DNA of 56,756 nucleotides from Amycolatopsis jejuensis (GCF_000717335.1 NZ_JNYZ01000046.1:1-56756); one strand, 5' to 3'. Counted from the stretch's first letter, positions 1 through 9,664 are shown. The notes: a model not told the origin generated them from the sequence alone. Numbers and translations are program-made.

Positions 1-479
1 ACCAGAGTGTCCTCGGCGGCGATGTAGTCCTCCGCCGCGAGCCAATCCGGGACCGCGGCCAAACCCTCGGTGATCACCGAGACATGCTGCGCAGACACCT
101 CACCCGCAGCCGCAGCCTTACGGGTCAACGAGAGATCCGCGGTCGCCTGCGCGACCCGGGAACGGGCTTCACGCGGGGTCACGTGCAAAGCAGTCGCGAG
201 GAACACTGCCGTCGACGGGTGACCCTCCGGCACGACACCGCGGTCGGTCATCTCCCGGATCAACTCCAGATGCCGGGCGTAGACAATGTTGCGGTCTCGA
301 TCAGTGGACACGCAGGAAAGGGTGACGGTCGCCCACGAGAGAGCAGACTTCGCCGTGGATGATCTTGTGCAGGAAGGGGATCGACACACGGGGTGCGCGT
401 CGTGTAGGCGGCGAACTTCAGCTCGGCCATGGGTTCCGCCCCCGCGAACCGGACCCGGCTCAGCCGGATCTCCGATCAT
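1..479 (-). CDS. DUF222 / HNH-endonuclease family protein, C-terminus cut by window edge
   Basis: The leftward frame is open from an ATG at 479 to the window edge. From about residue 55 onward it reads like the DUF222 domain found upstream of HNH nuclease domains in actinobacteria: ATVTLSCV, then TDRDRNIVYARHLELIREM, then HPSTAVFLATAL, TPREARSRV and HVSVITEGLAAVPDWL. The HNH part would lie beyond position 1. The first 55 or so codons do not resemble the family and have poor third-position GC. The other two leftward frames there have better codon usage (frames beginning MAELKFAAYT and containing SIPFLHKIIHGEV), so the 5' end may be a recombined junction or carry indels. A GTG at 311 is an alternative start that keeps only family-like sequence. 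The family is multicopy and its role is poorly defined. Confidence 0.6.
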   Translation of the reverse strand, partial: MIGDPAEPGPVRGGGTHGRAEVRRLHDAHPVCRSPSCTRSSTAKSALSWATVTLSCVSTDRDRNIVYARHLELIREMTDRGVVPEGHPSTAVFLATALHVTPREARSRVAQATADLSLTRKAAAAGEVSAQHVSVITEGLAAVPDWLAAEDYIAAEDTL

Positions 480-526
480 CGTTTTCCACACCGAAACCCG
501 CCATCAGGTGAGCGCTAACCCGTCGA

Positions 527-1528
527 TCATCGGCAGGACACCGTGGAGCCGAGAAAGCGGGCCAGGTTGCCCCCGTCGATCGCCCGCACCGCGTCCTCCG
601 GATGCCCGGCCGCCAGCAGCGCATCGACGACCAGCGGCAGACCCGACGGGCCCGCCAAGCCCGGCACCAGAACCTCCGCATCGGTACCCTCGAACAACAC
701 CGGCCGGTCACAAACCGGGACCTTCTCCGCAAGCAGTTCCGCGATGAAATCCGAGCCGATTCCCACCGCGGCCGGTCCGGCGAGGTCGGCGAAGCGGTCG
801 ACATGGGCGACAACGTGCTGCAGTGTCGGGGATTCCGCCGTCAGATACCCGGCGTACAGGTTCACGCACACGATCCCGCCGGTGGTGGCGATGCCGCGGA
901 CGTGGGCGTCGGTGAGGTTGCGGTGGTGGTCGAACACGCTGCGGGCGGCGGAATGCGTCGCGATGACCGGGCGGGTCGCCAGTTCCAGGACATGCTCGAC
1001 GCCGGCCGCGCCGAGGTGCGACACGTCCAGGTGCACGCCGAGTGACTCCAGCAGTCCCACCGCCGCCACCCCGGCTCGCGTCAGGCGGCTGCCTGCGGCG
1101 TCCTCCCCCGAGCCGTCGGCCAGTGCGGACCGGCCGAAGTGCGTGAACGACACGATCCGCACGCCGAGCCGGGCGAACGTCCCCAGCAGTTCGAGGTCGG
1201 TGTCGATCTGCGGACAACCCTCCAGCGCAAGCACCAAAGCGATCCGCCCGGACGCGACGGCCGCGTCGATTTCCGCGCCGGTGCGGCACAACGCGACCAC
1301 GTCGGCGTTCCCTTCCGCGATCCGGTGCGCGGCCTCGACCATCCGCAGGCTCTCCCGCAGCGCCCCTTCCGGCCGGAACTCGTGGTCGACGAACACCGGC
1401 AGCACCTGCAAGTCGACGCCACCGGCGCGCAGTTGCGGGTACCAGTTCTCGCGGAAGTAGGCCGCCCATCGCTCCGGCGGACGGCGGGCGACGAGCATCA
1501 GCAGGTCGTTGTGCGCGTCAGCTCGCAC
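527..1528 (-). CDS. Membrane dipeptidase (peptidase family M19)
   Basis: 333-residue zinc dipeptidase of the renal-dipeptidase family, which hydrolyses dipeptides and sometimes beta-lactam-like amides. Metal and active-site positions are visible: H6-N-D8 in DAHND, E103 in LEG, H171 in DVSH, H192 in ATHS, and D260 in GSDF near the end of the barrel. The length is usual for bacterial M19 proteins. No signal peptide is present, so it is probably cytoplasmic. The ATG lies 11 nt inside the end of the upstream serine hydrolase gene, so the two are likely translationally coupled in one operon with the MFS exporter. The dipeptide substrate is not evident. A peptide or beta-lactam-like compound handled together with the hydrolase and exporter is a reasonable guess. 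Confidence 0.9.
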   Translation of the reverse strand: MRADAHNDLLMLVARRPPERWAAYFRENWYPQLRAGGVDLQVLPVFVDHEFRPEGALRESLRMVEAAHRIAEGNADVVALCRTGAEIDAAVASGRIALVLALEGCPQIDTDLELLGTFARLGVRIVSFTHFGRSALADGSGEDAAGSRLTRAGVAAVGLLESLGVHLDVSHLGAAGVEHVLELATRPVIATHSAARSVFDHHRNLTDAHVRGIATTGGIVCVNLYAGYLTAESPTLQHVVAHVDRFADLAGPAAVGIGSDFIAELLAEKVPVCDRPVLFEGTDAEVLVPGLAGPSGLPLVVDALLAAGHPEDAVRAIDGGNLARFLGSTVSCR

Positions 1529-2756
1529 GGTCCAGCACCCGCAACGCCAGGTGGACCCGGCTCGCCCGGCCGTCGGTGACGTCCAGGAAGTTCACCTCGG
1601 TCTCCAGCTCGCCGAAATCGGCCCAGAAATCGTCGCCCGCCTGATGGTGCAGGTCGGTTTCCCGGCCGGTGAGCGGATTCGTGACCCGCAACCGGCCGTC
1701 CCCGCCGATCCGCACGGCGATCCCGAAGGTGCGGGACGCGTACTCGCCGACGTACCGCGCGGGGTCCTCGGGCCGGACCCCGGACGCGTACGCGGGCTTC
1801 CGGAGCCCCAGCGCCCGGTACAGGACGTCCTTCCCGAACGCCCAGCCCTCCGGGAAGTTGGTCAGCACGGCCAGCGCGACGCCGCGGTCGGGCTCGACGT
1901 GCACGAACGCGCTGGTCCCGCCCGTGTGCTGGACGGCCCGCTGCCGCACCCCGGCGGGCAGCGCCCAGCCAAGGCCCCAGCCGCGGAAGTGCAGCGGCGA
2001 CCCGGGCAGCCGGGTCTGCACGCGGAGCATTTCGTCGACGACCCGCTCCGGCAGCAGCTCGTACCCGTCGTGCGTGCGGCCGGTCGCGCAGGCGAGGACC
2101 AGCCGCGCGGCGTCCTCCGCGGTGGTGTGCAAAGTGGCCCCGGCCGGGCCGAAAAGCGGGCTCACCGACGGCCAGAACTCCCCCGGTTCGAGGCCGTCGC
2201 CGGTGGCGAGGTGGCCGCTCGCCGCACCCGCCGGGGTACCGGAGAAATCGGCCGACGTGATCCCCGCCGGGTCCAGGATTTCCCGCCGCAGAGCCGATTC
2301 CCAGCTCGTGCCGGTGATGTTCTCGATGAGCCGGCCCAGCACGACGTACCCGGTATTGCTGTAGGAGAACAACTTTCCCGGCTCGGCCACGCCGCCGGAG
2401 AGGAGTTCCGGGAGTGTGTCGGCGCCGCCCCAGGCATCGGCGAGACCGGACGTGTGGGACAGCAGCATGCGGGCGGTGATCGCGGCGCCGCGCGGGCCGA
2501 GGTCGTGCAGTTCCGGGACGAGGGCGGCGACGGGCGCGTCGAGGTCCGTGACCAGGCGGCAGACCAGCGTCGCCACCGCGGTCTTCGTGACCGAGCCGAG
2601 CGGGTACAGCGTGTCCGGGCCCGCCTTGACCGCGTCGCCGATCCGCTCTACCCCGATCGACGCCAGGCGCGGTGCACCGTAGAGCAAGCACACCGACGCA
2701 CCGGCCACCGCGCGGCCTGCCGCTGCCTGTTCGAGGATCGCATCCAGGTCGATCAT
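1518..2756 (-). CDS. Serine hydrolase, beta-lactamase / class C PBP-like family
   Basis: 412-residue protein of the beta-lactamase-related serine hydrolase family (AmpC, esterase EstB, D-aminopeptidase type). The three family motifs are present: S55-V-T-K58 with the nucleophile, Y132-S-N134, and H277-T-G-G. No signal peptide is seen, which argues for a cytoplasmic esterase or peptidase rather than a secreted beta-lactamase. The C-terminal ~100 residues form the beta-rich extension common in this group. The ATG shares ATGA with the stop of the MFS gene upstream, and its own end overlaps the M19 dipeptidase. The substrate is unknown. The frame stays open upstream through the MFS gene, but that part is only a shadow. 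Confidence 0.88.
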   Translation of the reverse strand: MIDLDAILEQAAAGRAVAGASVCLLYGAPRLASIGVERIGDAVKAGPDTLYPLGSVTKTAVATLVCRLVTDLDAPVAALVPELHDLGPRGAAITARMLLSHTSGLADAWGGADTLPELLSGGVAEPGKLFSYSNTGYVVLGRLIENITGTSWESALRREILDPAGITSADFSGTPAGAASGHLATGDGLEPGEFWPSVSPLFGPAGATLHTTAEDAARLVLACATGRTHDGYELLPERVVDEMLRVQTRLPGSPLHFRGWGLGWALPAGVRQRAVQHTGGTSAFVHVEPDRGVALAVLTNFPEGWAFGKDVLYRALGLRKPAYASGVRPEDPARYVGEYASRTFGIAVRIGGDGRLRVTNPLTGRETDLHHQAGDDFWADFGELETEVNFLDVTDGRASRVHLALRVLDRAS

Positions 2757-4195
2757 ACCGTTTCTCCAATCGGGGCAAGGGAATTCTGCACGCGCGGCAG
2801 CCGCGCGGGCAGGGCCGCGCTGAGCAGGACTGCGGCAACGCTGACGATCGCGGCGAGCAGGAACGCCGAGCGGAATCCGGACCACGACGGCAGTTCCGCG
2901 CCGGGCGCCGCCGATCCGGCCAGCAGCACCGCACCCAGCTGCGCACCGAGCGCGCCGCCGACGCTCTTGGCCACGAACGCAAGCCCGCTGACGCTCGCCG
3001 TCCGGTCCTCCGGCACCGTCGCGACCACGATGTTCATCACGCCGGTCAGCGCGAGACCGACGGTGAGCCCGGTCAGCGCCGTGGAAACCACGATCAGCCA
3101 CGGCCGTCCGGGAGCGGCGAGCAGCACGGCCGACGCGGCGACCATCACGGTGGTACCGGTCAGCATCACGCCGCGGGCGCCGATCAGCCGCTCGAGCCGA
3201 CCGGTCAGCGGCGCGACGGCGGTCCCCACAATGCCCAGCGGGACCAGGTAAAGCCCGGTCGCGAGCGCCGAACCACCCAGCCCGTACCCGGTTTCCGGCG
3301 GCAGCTGCACCATCATCGGCACCAGCACGAACACCACGAAGGTGCCGAACCCGACCACGAACGAGACCACGCAGGCCAGCAGCACCGTGCGGGTGCCCAG
3401 CAACCGCAGGTCGACGAGCGGGTCGGTGGTGCGCAGTTCGACGACGGCGAAAACGGCCAGAATCACTGCCCCGGCAGCGAAAAGCGTCAGAACGAGGGGT
3501 GAGCCCCAGCCGTCGCGCGAGGAACGTGAGATCGCAATCAGCAATGCGGCGAGCCCCGCGGCCAGCAGAACCGCACCGGGCAGGTCGACGCGGCCGCGAT
3601 GGGCGGGCGGGCAGGACGGGACGACCGCCACCGCGACCACGAGCGCCGCGACGATCACCGCAAGCGGAATCCAGTACAGCCATTGGTACGGCAGCACCTC
3701 CAGGATCGGGCCCGCGACGACGAGCCCGACCGCGGTGCTGGACGCCGCCGTCCCCACGATCAGGCCGTTGCCCGAGGCCACGCGCTTGGCCGGCTGGGTG
3801 TCGCGGATGATGCCGACCGCCAGCGCGACCAGGCTCAGCCCCACCCCCTGCAGCACCTGGCCGACAGTCAGCAGCGCGACGTTCGAGGCGACCGCAGCGA
3901 GCAGCGTCCCCACCGTGACCACGGCGAGCACGCCGAGCAGGACGGTCCGCTTGTCCCGGACGTCGGCGAGCCGCCCGACCAGCGGCGTCGACACCGCCCC
4001 GGCCAGCAGCAGGCCGGTGAACATCCAGGCGATCGCCGGGGTCGAGGCGCCGACGGCCGCCTGGATCTCGGGCAGGGCGGGCGAAAGCATCGTTTCGAGC
4101 GTGGAGTACGCGAACAGCGCCGCGGTGACGACGCACAACGTCAAGGCGGCAATCCGGGGTGGAATCGGGGCGGTGCGGGGCGACGGGGAAGACAT
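2753..4195 (-). CDS. MFS drug exporter, DHA2 (14-TM, EmrB/QacA-like) family
   Basis: 480-residue membrane protein with about 14 hydrophobic segments, the layout of DHA2 proton antiporters. The loop between TM2 and TM3 carries GRLADVRDKR, a motif-A variant, and TM5 has the VVAGPILE region typical of exporter motif C. It is the first gene of a leftward operon with the serine hydrolase and M19 dipeptidase, and is divergent from a TetR gene 74 nt away with a 15-bp palindrome between them. This arrangement is classic for a TetR-controlled efflux pump. The exported compound is not predictable. Confidence 0.9.
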   Translation of the reverse strand: MSSPSPRTAPIPPRIAALTLCVVTAALFAYSTLETMLSPALPEIQAAVGASTPAIAWMFTGLLLAGAVSTPLVGRLADVRDKRTVLLGVLAVVTVGTLLAAVASNVALLTVGQVLQGVGLSLVALAVGIIRDTQPAKRVASGNGLIVGTAASSTAVGLVVAGPILEVLPYQWLYWIPLAVIVAALVVAVAVVPSCPPAHRGRVDLPGAVLLAAGLAALLIAISRSSRDGWGSPLVLTLFAAGAVILAVFAVVELRTTDPLVDLRLLGTRTVLLACVVSFVVGFGTFVVFVLVPMMVQLPPETGYGLGGSALATGLYLVPLGIVGTAVAPLTGRLERLIGARGVMLTGTTVMVAASAVLLAAPGRPWLIVVSTALTGLTVGLALTGVMNIVVATVPEDRTASVSGLAFVAKSVGGALGAQLGAVLLAGSAAPGAELPSWSGFRSAFLLAAIVSVAAVLLSAALPARLPRVQNSLAPIGETV

Positions 4196-4228
4196 CGGGA
4201 CCTCCGTACGACGACTCTGGGTACGGTG

Positions 4229-4243
4229 TGTATTTCAAATACA
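4229..4243. promoter_or_regulatory. Palindromic operator between MFS and TetR genes
   Basis: TGTATTTCAAATACA is a perfect 7-bp inverted repeat around one central base, AT-rich in otherwise GC-rich DNA. It lies between the divergent starts of the MFS operon (4195) and the TetR gene (4270). Position and symmetry suggest that the adjacent TetR regulator binds here and controls both directions. This is an inference from layout. Confidence 0.7.
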
Positions 4244-4269
4244 GGTCGTATCTGTGGTACGAAGGGTAT

Positions 4270-4863
4270 ATGAACACGCGGAGCCGTCAAGCCCCGGAAT
4301 CGAGCCGTGACCGCCGGCGCCGCGAAACGCGGGCTGCGTTGCTGGAGTCGGCGTACACCACGTTCTGCGAGGTGGGCTACGCGGCCGCGTCGCTGGAAAC
4401 CATCGCCGCCGACGCAGGGTTCACCCGGGGCGCGCTGTACGCGAACTTCAGCAGCAAGGAGGACCTTTTCCTCACGCTCGCCGAAGACCGGGCGGAGTCA
4501 TTGTTCGCCGAGCTGCACACGATCGGCTCGGCCGAGATCGCGGCGGAGAAGGCGGGCTGGGTGATCGGCACGTGGGTGGCCGAATCGTTCGAAGAGCGCC
4601 GCGGCTGGCTGCTGGCGAACAACGAGTTCTCCCTCATCGCCGCCCGCGACCCGGCGCTGGCCACCCGCCGCCTGGCGACGATCCGCCACGGCCACGCGGC
4701 TCTCGGCGAAACACTGGCCCGCCTGTGCGGCCCGGGCGTGCGGGAACGCGGCATGCTCGCGATGACCCTCGTCGACGGGGTGATCATGCACGCCTCGCTG
4801 GACCCGGAAATCGACATGCGCGCCCTGATCGCGACAGGATTGCAGCGCATCCTCGCCGACTGA
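4270..4863 (+). CDS. TetR/AcrR family transcriptional regulator
   Basis: 197-residue regulator. The N-terminal helix-turn-helix spans roughly residues 22-62, with the family pattern AALLESAYTTFCEVGY then SLETIAADAGFTRGALYANF. The C-terminal ligand domain is variable and gives no hint of ligand. The ATG at 4270 was chosen because the domain starts about 20 residues later and upstream sequence is the divergent control region. It probably represses the divergent MFS, serine hydrolase and dipeptidase operon and itself. Confidence 0.92.
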   Translation: MNTRSRQAPESSRDRRRRETRAALLESAYTTFCEVGYAAASLETIAADAGFTRGALYANFSSKEDLFLTLAEDRAESLFAELHTIGSAEIAAEKAGWVIGTWVAESFEERRGWLLANNEFSLIAARDPALATRRLATIRHGHAALGETLARLCGPGVRERGMLAMTLVDGVIMHASLDPEIDMRALIATGLQRILAD

Positions 4864-4895
4864 CCAGCGGATGCCCGTACCAACCGGCAAGGTGC

Positions 4896-5184
4896 TCACG
4901 CCATCAGGCGACGCAGCCGGTCGGCCATCTCTTCGGCCTCGAGCGCGTCCGTGAAGTGCTCGACGTAGTCACCGCACGGAAGTGATCGCCGTGTCCGCCG
5001 CGCAGAGGTCCGGGTCGTCCTGATTGCGGACGAAGACGGCCCTGGCGCCGTCGATCCGGGCGGTGCGGCCGGTGAACCGCGGGTAGTCCTCGGTCAGGAA
5101 GTCGCGCATGACCTCGGCGGTGTCGCCGAGCCGGTCGAGCGCGTCCGACAGCCGGAACTCCGCGCGGACAAGCGAATCAGGCAT
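4896..5184 (-). pseudogene. Unrecognised small gene, frameshifted
   Basis: From the ATG at 5184 a 71-residue frame reads MPDSLVRAEFRLSDALDRLG, then TAEVMRDFLTEDYPRFTG, and stops at 4969. Immediately after, a second frame continues with equally good codon usage (GDYVEHFTDALEAEEMADRL, then RRLMA and a stop at 4896-4898). The two look like one protein of about 95 residues broken by a single indel near 4970-4985. The ATG overlaps the end of the next entry (ATGCCTGA), so they were probably coupled. I do not recognise the family. The break may be natural decay or an assembly error. Confidence 0.45.
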
Positions 5185-5554
5185 GCGCGTGCGCTCCCGT
5201 CGCGAGCCGGAACGTGCCCTTCGCGCCAGGGTTCGTTGTACAGCCGCCACAATCCGTCCGGCGGGTTGAGCCGGGCGCAGGTGAACTGGACGTTGCCGGT
5301 GAACGGGCCCAGCCGCCGGTCCCCCATTTCCGACGCCCACGCCGCCACCCAGCCCGGCTCAGCGACATCCGCTCAATTCTCCGGGGTACCGGCCGGACCG
5401 CGATCGTGCCGTCGGGAAGCTCGTCGAGGTGGTCGCGGACCAGCGCCGGGTACTCCGCCGATTCGGAGCCCACCTGGCTGCTCCCCGGAATGCACGGCGG
5501 AAGGCAGGGCAGGCTCGCGCGGGTCTCCCGGGAGACCGCGCGCATCGAGGCCAC
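5177..5554 (-). pseudogene. Unrecognised gene, two compensating frameshifts
   Basis: Leftward coding-like sequence changes frame twice. The segment with YPALVRDHLDELPDGTIAVR is in one frame. WVAAWASEMGDRRLGPFTGN and NPPDGLWRLYNEPWR follow in a second frame from about 5350 to 5220. The first frame resumes with GTFRLATGAHAHA and the stop at 5177. The middle segment has the third-position GC expected of a gene, whereas the uninterrupted frame does not. This suggests one eroded gene, or one carrying sequencing indels. I do not recognise the product. On the plus strand 5520-5639 holds a short frame ending EDEVQLLVTIIGD, which might be the tail of a regulator, but I cannot support it. Confidence 0.4.
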
Positions 5555-5645
5555 CTCGCTCGGCGCCTTTACCGAGGACGAGGTTCAGCTGCTCGTGACC
5601 ATCATCGGAGACGGCGAAGACAAAGGGTCGTGCTTCTGACGCCCG

Positions 5646-8021
5646 TCAGTCCTGTTTCCCCACCCGGTCCCCGATCCACCGGCCGACCTCGATCAGCACG
5701 ATGCCCACGGCGGCACAGGCCAGCGCGGTGAGCGTGTACTGGGTGTTGCTCGGGTCGAGCTGGAACAGGCGGCGGGTGAGCGGGACGAGGAACATCAGCG
5801 CGGACAGCACTGTCATCCCGCCGACCAGGATCGCCTTCCACCACGTGTACGGACGCGCCACGATGCCCAGCACCCACAACGCCAGGATCATCAGCGTGAT
5901 CAGCGCGGTGGTACTCGCCTGCACCTGCAGGGCCTCGCTCGTCGCGCCGCCGGGGTGGACCAGGATGTAGGACACGAACGACGCCGCGCCGATCACGATC
6001 CCGGCCGGGATCGCCGTGCGCAGGACCCGGCCGACGAAGCCGCCGCGGGCGCGGTCGTTGTTGGGGGCCAGGGAAAGCACGAACGCGGGCAGGCCGATGG
6101 TGAACCAGCCGACGATCGTCACGTGCCGCGGCAGGAACGGGTACGGCATCGCGGCCAGCCCGATCAGCCCTGGCACGCCGACGATCAGCGCCAGCAGCAC
6201 CGAGTACACCGTCTTGGTGAGGAAGAGGTTCGCGACCCGCTCGATGTTGCCGATCACCCGCCTGCCCTCGCCGACGACGTGCGGCAGGGTCGCGAAAGCG
6301 TTGTCCAGCAACACGATCTGCGCGACCGACCGGGTGGCCGGGCTGCCCGCGCCCATCGCCACGCCGACGTCGGCGTCCTTGAGCGCGAGGACGTCGTTGA
6401 CGCCGTCGCCGGTCATCGCGACCGTGTGCCCGCGTGACTGCAGCGCAGCGACCATCGCGCGTTTCTGCGCCGGGGTCGCGCGGCCGAACACTGCCGAGCC
6501 TTCGAGCTCTTCGGCCAGCTTCGCGGGTTCCTCCGACAGCGTCCGCGCGTCGACCGGCGCTTCGCCGCCGGGCAGGGCCAGCGCCCGGGCCACGCCGCCG
6601 ACGGACACGGCGTTGTCCCCCGAGATGAGCTTGACCGCAACGCCTTGTGCGGCAAAGTAATCGAGCGTCTCGCGGGCGTCGCCGCGGATCTTCTGCTCCA
6701 GCACGACCAACGCCACCGGCGTGATCTCACCGGGCCCACCAGGTGCGTCGACGGCGTTGGCCGCCTTTCCGAGCAGCAGCACCCGCAGCCCCTGCGCGCC
6801 GATCCGCTCCGCCTCGGCCCGGTCCTCGGACACGGCGGGCAGAAGCACGTCGGGGGCGCCGAGCACCCAGTCGCCGTGCTCGCCGAAGCCCGCGCCACTC
6901 CACTTCCGCGCCGACGAGAACGGCACGACCGACGTCGCCGTCCAGCCCGGCCCGGCCGGAACACCCTCGGCGATGGCGGCCAGGCTGGCGTTGGGCCGCG
7001 GGTCGGCCGCAGCGAGGGCGGCCAGCACGGTCTCGGGCTCGACCGCGTCGTGCAGGCGCCGGATTTCGGCCAGCCGCATGGTGTTTTCGGTGAGCGTGCC
7101 GGTCTTGTCCGCGCAGACGACGTCCACCCGCGCGAGCCCCTCGATCGCAGGCAGCTCGTTGACCAGGCACTGCCGCCGCCCGAGCCGGACCACGCCGACC
7201 GCGAACGCGACGGAGGTGAGCAGGATCAGGCCTTCCGGCACCATCGGGACCAGCGCCGCGACCATCCCGCGCAGGGCGGCGGGCAGCTCCTGCGACCCGG
7301 ACAGCTGGTTGTAGATCGACAGCGCCCCGGCCGGGATGAGCAGGTACGTGATGACCTTGAGGATCTTGTTGATCCCGTTCCGCAGCTCGGAGTCGACGAG
7401 GGTGAAGCGGCCTGCTTCTTCGGCCAGCCGGGCGGCGTACGAATCGCTGCCGACCTTCGTCGCGCGGTACGCGCCGTTGCCGGCCACCACGAAACTGCCG
7501 GACATGATCTGCTCACCCGGATGCTTGACGACCGGGTCGGACTCGCCGGTGAGCAGCGATTCGTCGACCTCGAGCGCGTCCGCGGCGAGCACCTCGCCGT
7601 CGACCACCACCTGGTCCCCCGCGCCGACCTCGATGACGTCGTCGGCCACGACCTCCTCCGGCGCGAGCTCCCGGCCGACCCCGTCGCGGCGCACCCGGGG
7701 CCGCACCTGCCCGACGATCGCGAGCCGGTCCAGCGTCCGCTTTGCCCGCAGCTCCTGCACGATGCCGACGACGCTGTTCGCGACGATCACCCCGGCGAAC
7801 AACCCGTCCAGCAGGTAGCCGGTGGAGAAGATGATGACGGCGAGCACGGCGAAGATCGCGTTGATCCGCGTGAACACATTGGACCGGACGATCTCCCACG
7901 CGCTGCGGCTCGTGCGCGCGGGTACGTCGTTGGTCCGGCCCGCGGCAACCCGCTCCGCCACCTCGGCCGCGGTGAGCCCGCGCGTGCTGTCCTGCGTGAG
8001 CAGGCCCTCTTCCCCTGGCAT
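5646..8021 (-). CDS. ctpE: Cation-transporting P-type ATPase, CtpE-like
   Basis: 791-residue P-type ATPase that uses ATP to move cations across the membrane. Landmarks in order: actuator TGES at 158-161, PEGL in the ion-binding helix at 262-265, phosphorylation site DKTGT at 305-309, hinge TGDGVND at 537-543, then about six C-terminal membrane segments. There is no N-terminal metal-binding CxxC or His-rich domain and no CPx motif, which argues against a heavy-metal P1B pump. Size and the PEGL variant match mycobacterial CtpE, reported as a calcium uptake ATPase, so the ion is inferred. The ATG at 8021 gives the expected N-terminus. The frame is open 58 codons further upstream, but that stretch looks non-coding. 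The 222 nt upstream contain no other gene. Confidence 0.85.
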   Translation of the reverse strand: MPGEEGLLTQDSTRGLTAAEVAERVAAGRTNDVPARTSRSAWEIVRSNVFTRINAIFAVLAVIIFSTGYLLDGLFAGVIVANSVVGIVQELRAKRTLDRLAIVGQVRPRVRRDGVGRELAPEEVVADDVIEVGAGDQVVVDGEVLAADALEVDESLLTGESDPVVKHPGEQIMSGSFVVAGNGAYRATKVGSDSYAARLAEEAGRFTLVDSELRNGINKILKVITYLLIPAGALSIYNQLSGSQELPAALRGMVAALVPMVPEGLILLTSVAFAVGVVRLGRRQCLVNELPAIEGLARVDVVCADKTGTLTENTMRLAEIRRLHDAVEPETVLAALAAADPRPNASLAAIAEGVPAGPGWTATSVVPFSSARKWSGAGFGEHGDWVLGAPDVLLPAVSEDRAEAERIGAQGLRVLLLGKAANAVDAPGGPGEITPVALVVLEQKIRGDARETLDYFAAQGVAVKLISGDNAVSVGGVARALALPGGEAPVDARTLSEEPAKLAEELEGSAVFGRATPAQKRAMVAALQSRGHTVAMTGDGVNDVLALKDADVGVAMGAGSPATRSVAQIVLLDNAFATLPHVVGEGRRVIGNIERVANLFLTKTVYSVLLALIVGVPGLIGLAAMPYPFLPRHVTIVGWFTIGLPAFVLSLAPNNDRARGGFVGRVLRTAIPAGIVIGAASFVSYILVHPGGATSEALQVQASTTALITLMILALWVLGIVARPYTWWKAILVGGMTVLSALMFLVPLTRRLFQLDPSNTQYTLTALACAAVGIVLIEVGRWIGDRVGKQD

Positions 8022-8243
8022 GAAGCCGACCTTACGCAGGTTTCGGGCACCGCTGTGGCCAGGACACCGCGCACCCCCGGCTCGGGCTTGCGTCCCACCC
8101 GATCGGGGGACGGGGAATTCTTCAGTCCGGACGGCGCCGGTGGTGGGCGGGCTGGTCCGGGCGCGGACTTCGGAAATGCGGAATCGGCAGTGCATTACTC
8201 GCGTGACGGTGGATTTCGGTGCCGCCTGGACCCCCAGCCAGCG

Positions 8244-9008
8244 TCAGCGGCCCTCCCACCGTGGCGGGCGCTTCTCCGCAAAAGCACGCGCCCCCTCCTG
8301 CGCGTCGGCCGAGTCCTCGATGTGCCCGATGACCCCGTCCTGCCGTTCGAAAGCCTCCGCGAGAGGCCAGTCCCCGCTTTCCACGATCACCTGCCTGCTC
8401 GCCTGCACGGCCAGCGGCGCGTTGGCGGCGATCGTCCCGGCCAGGTCGAGGGCGGCCGACAGCGCCTCGCCCGGTTCGGTCACCCGGTTGACCAGGCCGT
8501 GGTGCGCCGCGGTGGCTGCGTCGAGCAATGCGCCGGTCAGGGCCAGTTCCATCGCCAAGTGGTACGGCAGCCGCCGCGGCAACCGCAGCAAGCCGCCGCT
8601 TGCGGCTACCAGGCCGCGGCGGACTTCGGGGATGCCGAACGCCGCCGTGCGGGCCGCAACCACCAGGTCGCAGGCCAGTACCAGTTCGAAACCACCAGCC
8701 AGCGCGTAGCCCTCGACGGCGGCGATGACCGGTTTGCGCGGCGGTCGGCGCACCATGCCGCCCAGGCCACGGCCGGGCAGGGTGACGTCCTCGCCGCGGA
8801 GGAAGGCCTTCAGGTCCATACCTGCACAGAACGTTCCGCCTGCGCCGGTCAGTACGCCGAGGACGAGGCTGTCGTCGCCGTCCAGTTCATCGAGGGCAGC
8901 GGCGAGCGCACGCGTCACTGCAGCGTCGATCGCATTGCGGGCTTGCGGCCGGTTGAGCGTGACGACCTGGATCGCGCCCTGCCGTTCGACCAGCACCGGT
9001 TCCGTCAT
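8244..9008 (-). CDS. Enoyl-CoA hydratase/isomerase family protein
   Basis: 254-residue crotonase-fold protein, which typically hydrates or isomerises enoyl-CoA thioesters. Oxyanion-hole elements are seen in GTFCAGMDLKAF and in the later GYALAGGFELVLACD. IPEVRRGL holds the usual first acidic residue, but the region that normally reads GAGGTQRL is AASGGLLRL, so the exact reaction may not be simple hydration. The ATG shares ATGA with the stop of the CMD gene upstream. It is the last gene of a tightly overlapping run that starts at 13564. Confidence 0.88.
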   Translation of the reverse strand: MTEPVLVERQGAIQVVTLNRPQARNAIDAAVTRALAAALDELDGDDSLVLGVLTGAGGTFCAGMDLKAFLRGEDVTLPGRGLGGMVRRPPRKPVIAAVEGYALAGGFELVLACDLVVAARTAAFGIPEVRRGLVAASGGLLRLPRRLPYHLAMELALTGALLDAATAAHHGLVNRVTEPGEALSAALDLAGTIAANAPLAVQASRQVIVESGDWPLAEAFERQDGVIGHIEDSADAQEGARAFAEKRPPRWEGR

Positions 9009-9664
9009 GACTCCGCCTCTCGCAGTTCCTCGAGCAGGATCGGCATCGCCACCTCGACGGTCTGCAGCCCGATCAGGCTCGCGACCTCCAGCACCGCCAT
9101 CACTTCCGCGGGCGTCGCGCCGTACCCGAGCGCATTCTCGATGTGCACCTTCAATCCCGGTACGTACATATGCGTCGCCGACGCGTCGATCGCGACGTAC
9201 ACGAGTTCCCGCAGCTTCGGGCTCAGCGTGCCGCCCTGCCACGGGATCGCCGAGAACTCCAGGTACGCCGCGAAAAACCCGGGGTCGAGCGCGAGTACCT
9301 GCTCCCACACCGGATCCCAGTACCCGCGCCGCGCGATGAACTCCGCCTTGAGCTCCGGCCGGGTCGCCTCCGGCGGGCCGGGCAGCAGCGGTACGCCGGT
9401 CGACACCGCGTGGATGCCGACCACGGACACCAGCTGCAGCACCGCGGTGATCTCCGCGCGGCTCGCGCCCTCGGCCAGCGCGCCGCGGATGTGCCTTCGC
9501 AGACCGGGTTCGTGCAGATGCGTCGCGGACGCGTTCACCGCGATCGCGATCAGCTCGCGGACCTTCGGCTCCAGCGCGGGCGCCTCGGCGAGCGCAGCGC
9601 ACGCGGCGAAGAATTCCGGATCGGACTCGGCCACCGCCTGCCACACGGCGTCGGCCGGGTTCAT
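9005..9664 (-). CDS. Tandem carboxymuconolactone decarboxylase (CMD)-like protein
   Basis: 219-residue protein with two CMD/AhpD-like helical repeats. Each carries the matching segment ASATHxxxPGLxxHI, at about residues 53-67 and 157-171, so the gene arose by internal duplication. Neither copy has the CxxC pair of AhpD peroxidases. A decarboxylase, lactonase or ring-cleavage-product role is therefore more likely than redox. The ATG shares ATGA with the end of the monooxygenase gene. A longer upstream extension of this frame is only the shadow of that gene. The partner flavin monooxygenase suggests it acts on an oxidised intermediate, which is inference. Confidence 0.82.
   Translation of the reverse strand: MNPADAVWQAVAESDPEFFAACAALAEAPALEPKVRELIAIAVNASATHLHEPGLRRHIRGALAEGASRAEITAVLQLVSVVGIHAVSTGVPLLPGPPEATRPELKAEFIARRGYWDPVWEQVLALDPGFFAAYLEFSAIPWQGGTLSPKLRELVYVAIDASATHMYVPGLKVHIENALGYGATPAEVMAVLEVASLIGLQTVEVAMPILLEELREAES

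Noticed and set aside
1518..4277. One 919-residue fusion of transporter and serine hydrolase
   Set aside because: The upstream part of that frame is a shadow of the MFS gene. The hydrolase has its own ATG at 2756 overlapping the MFS stop.
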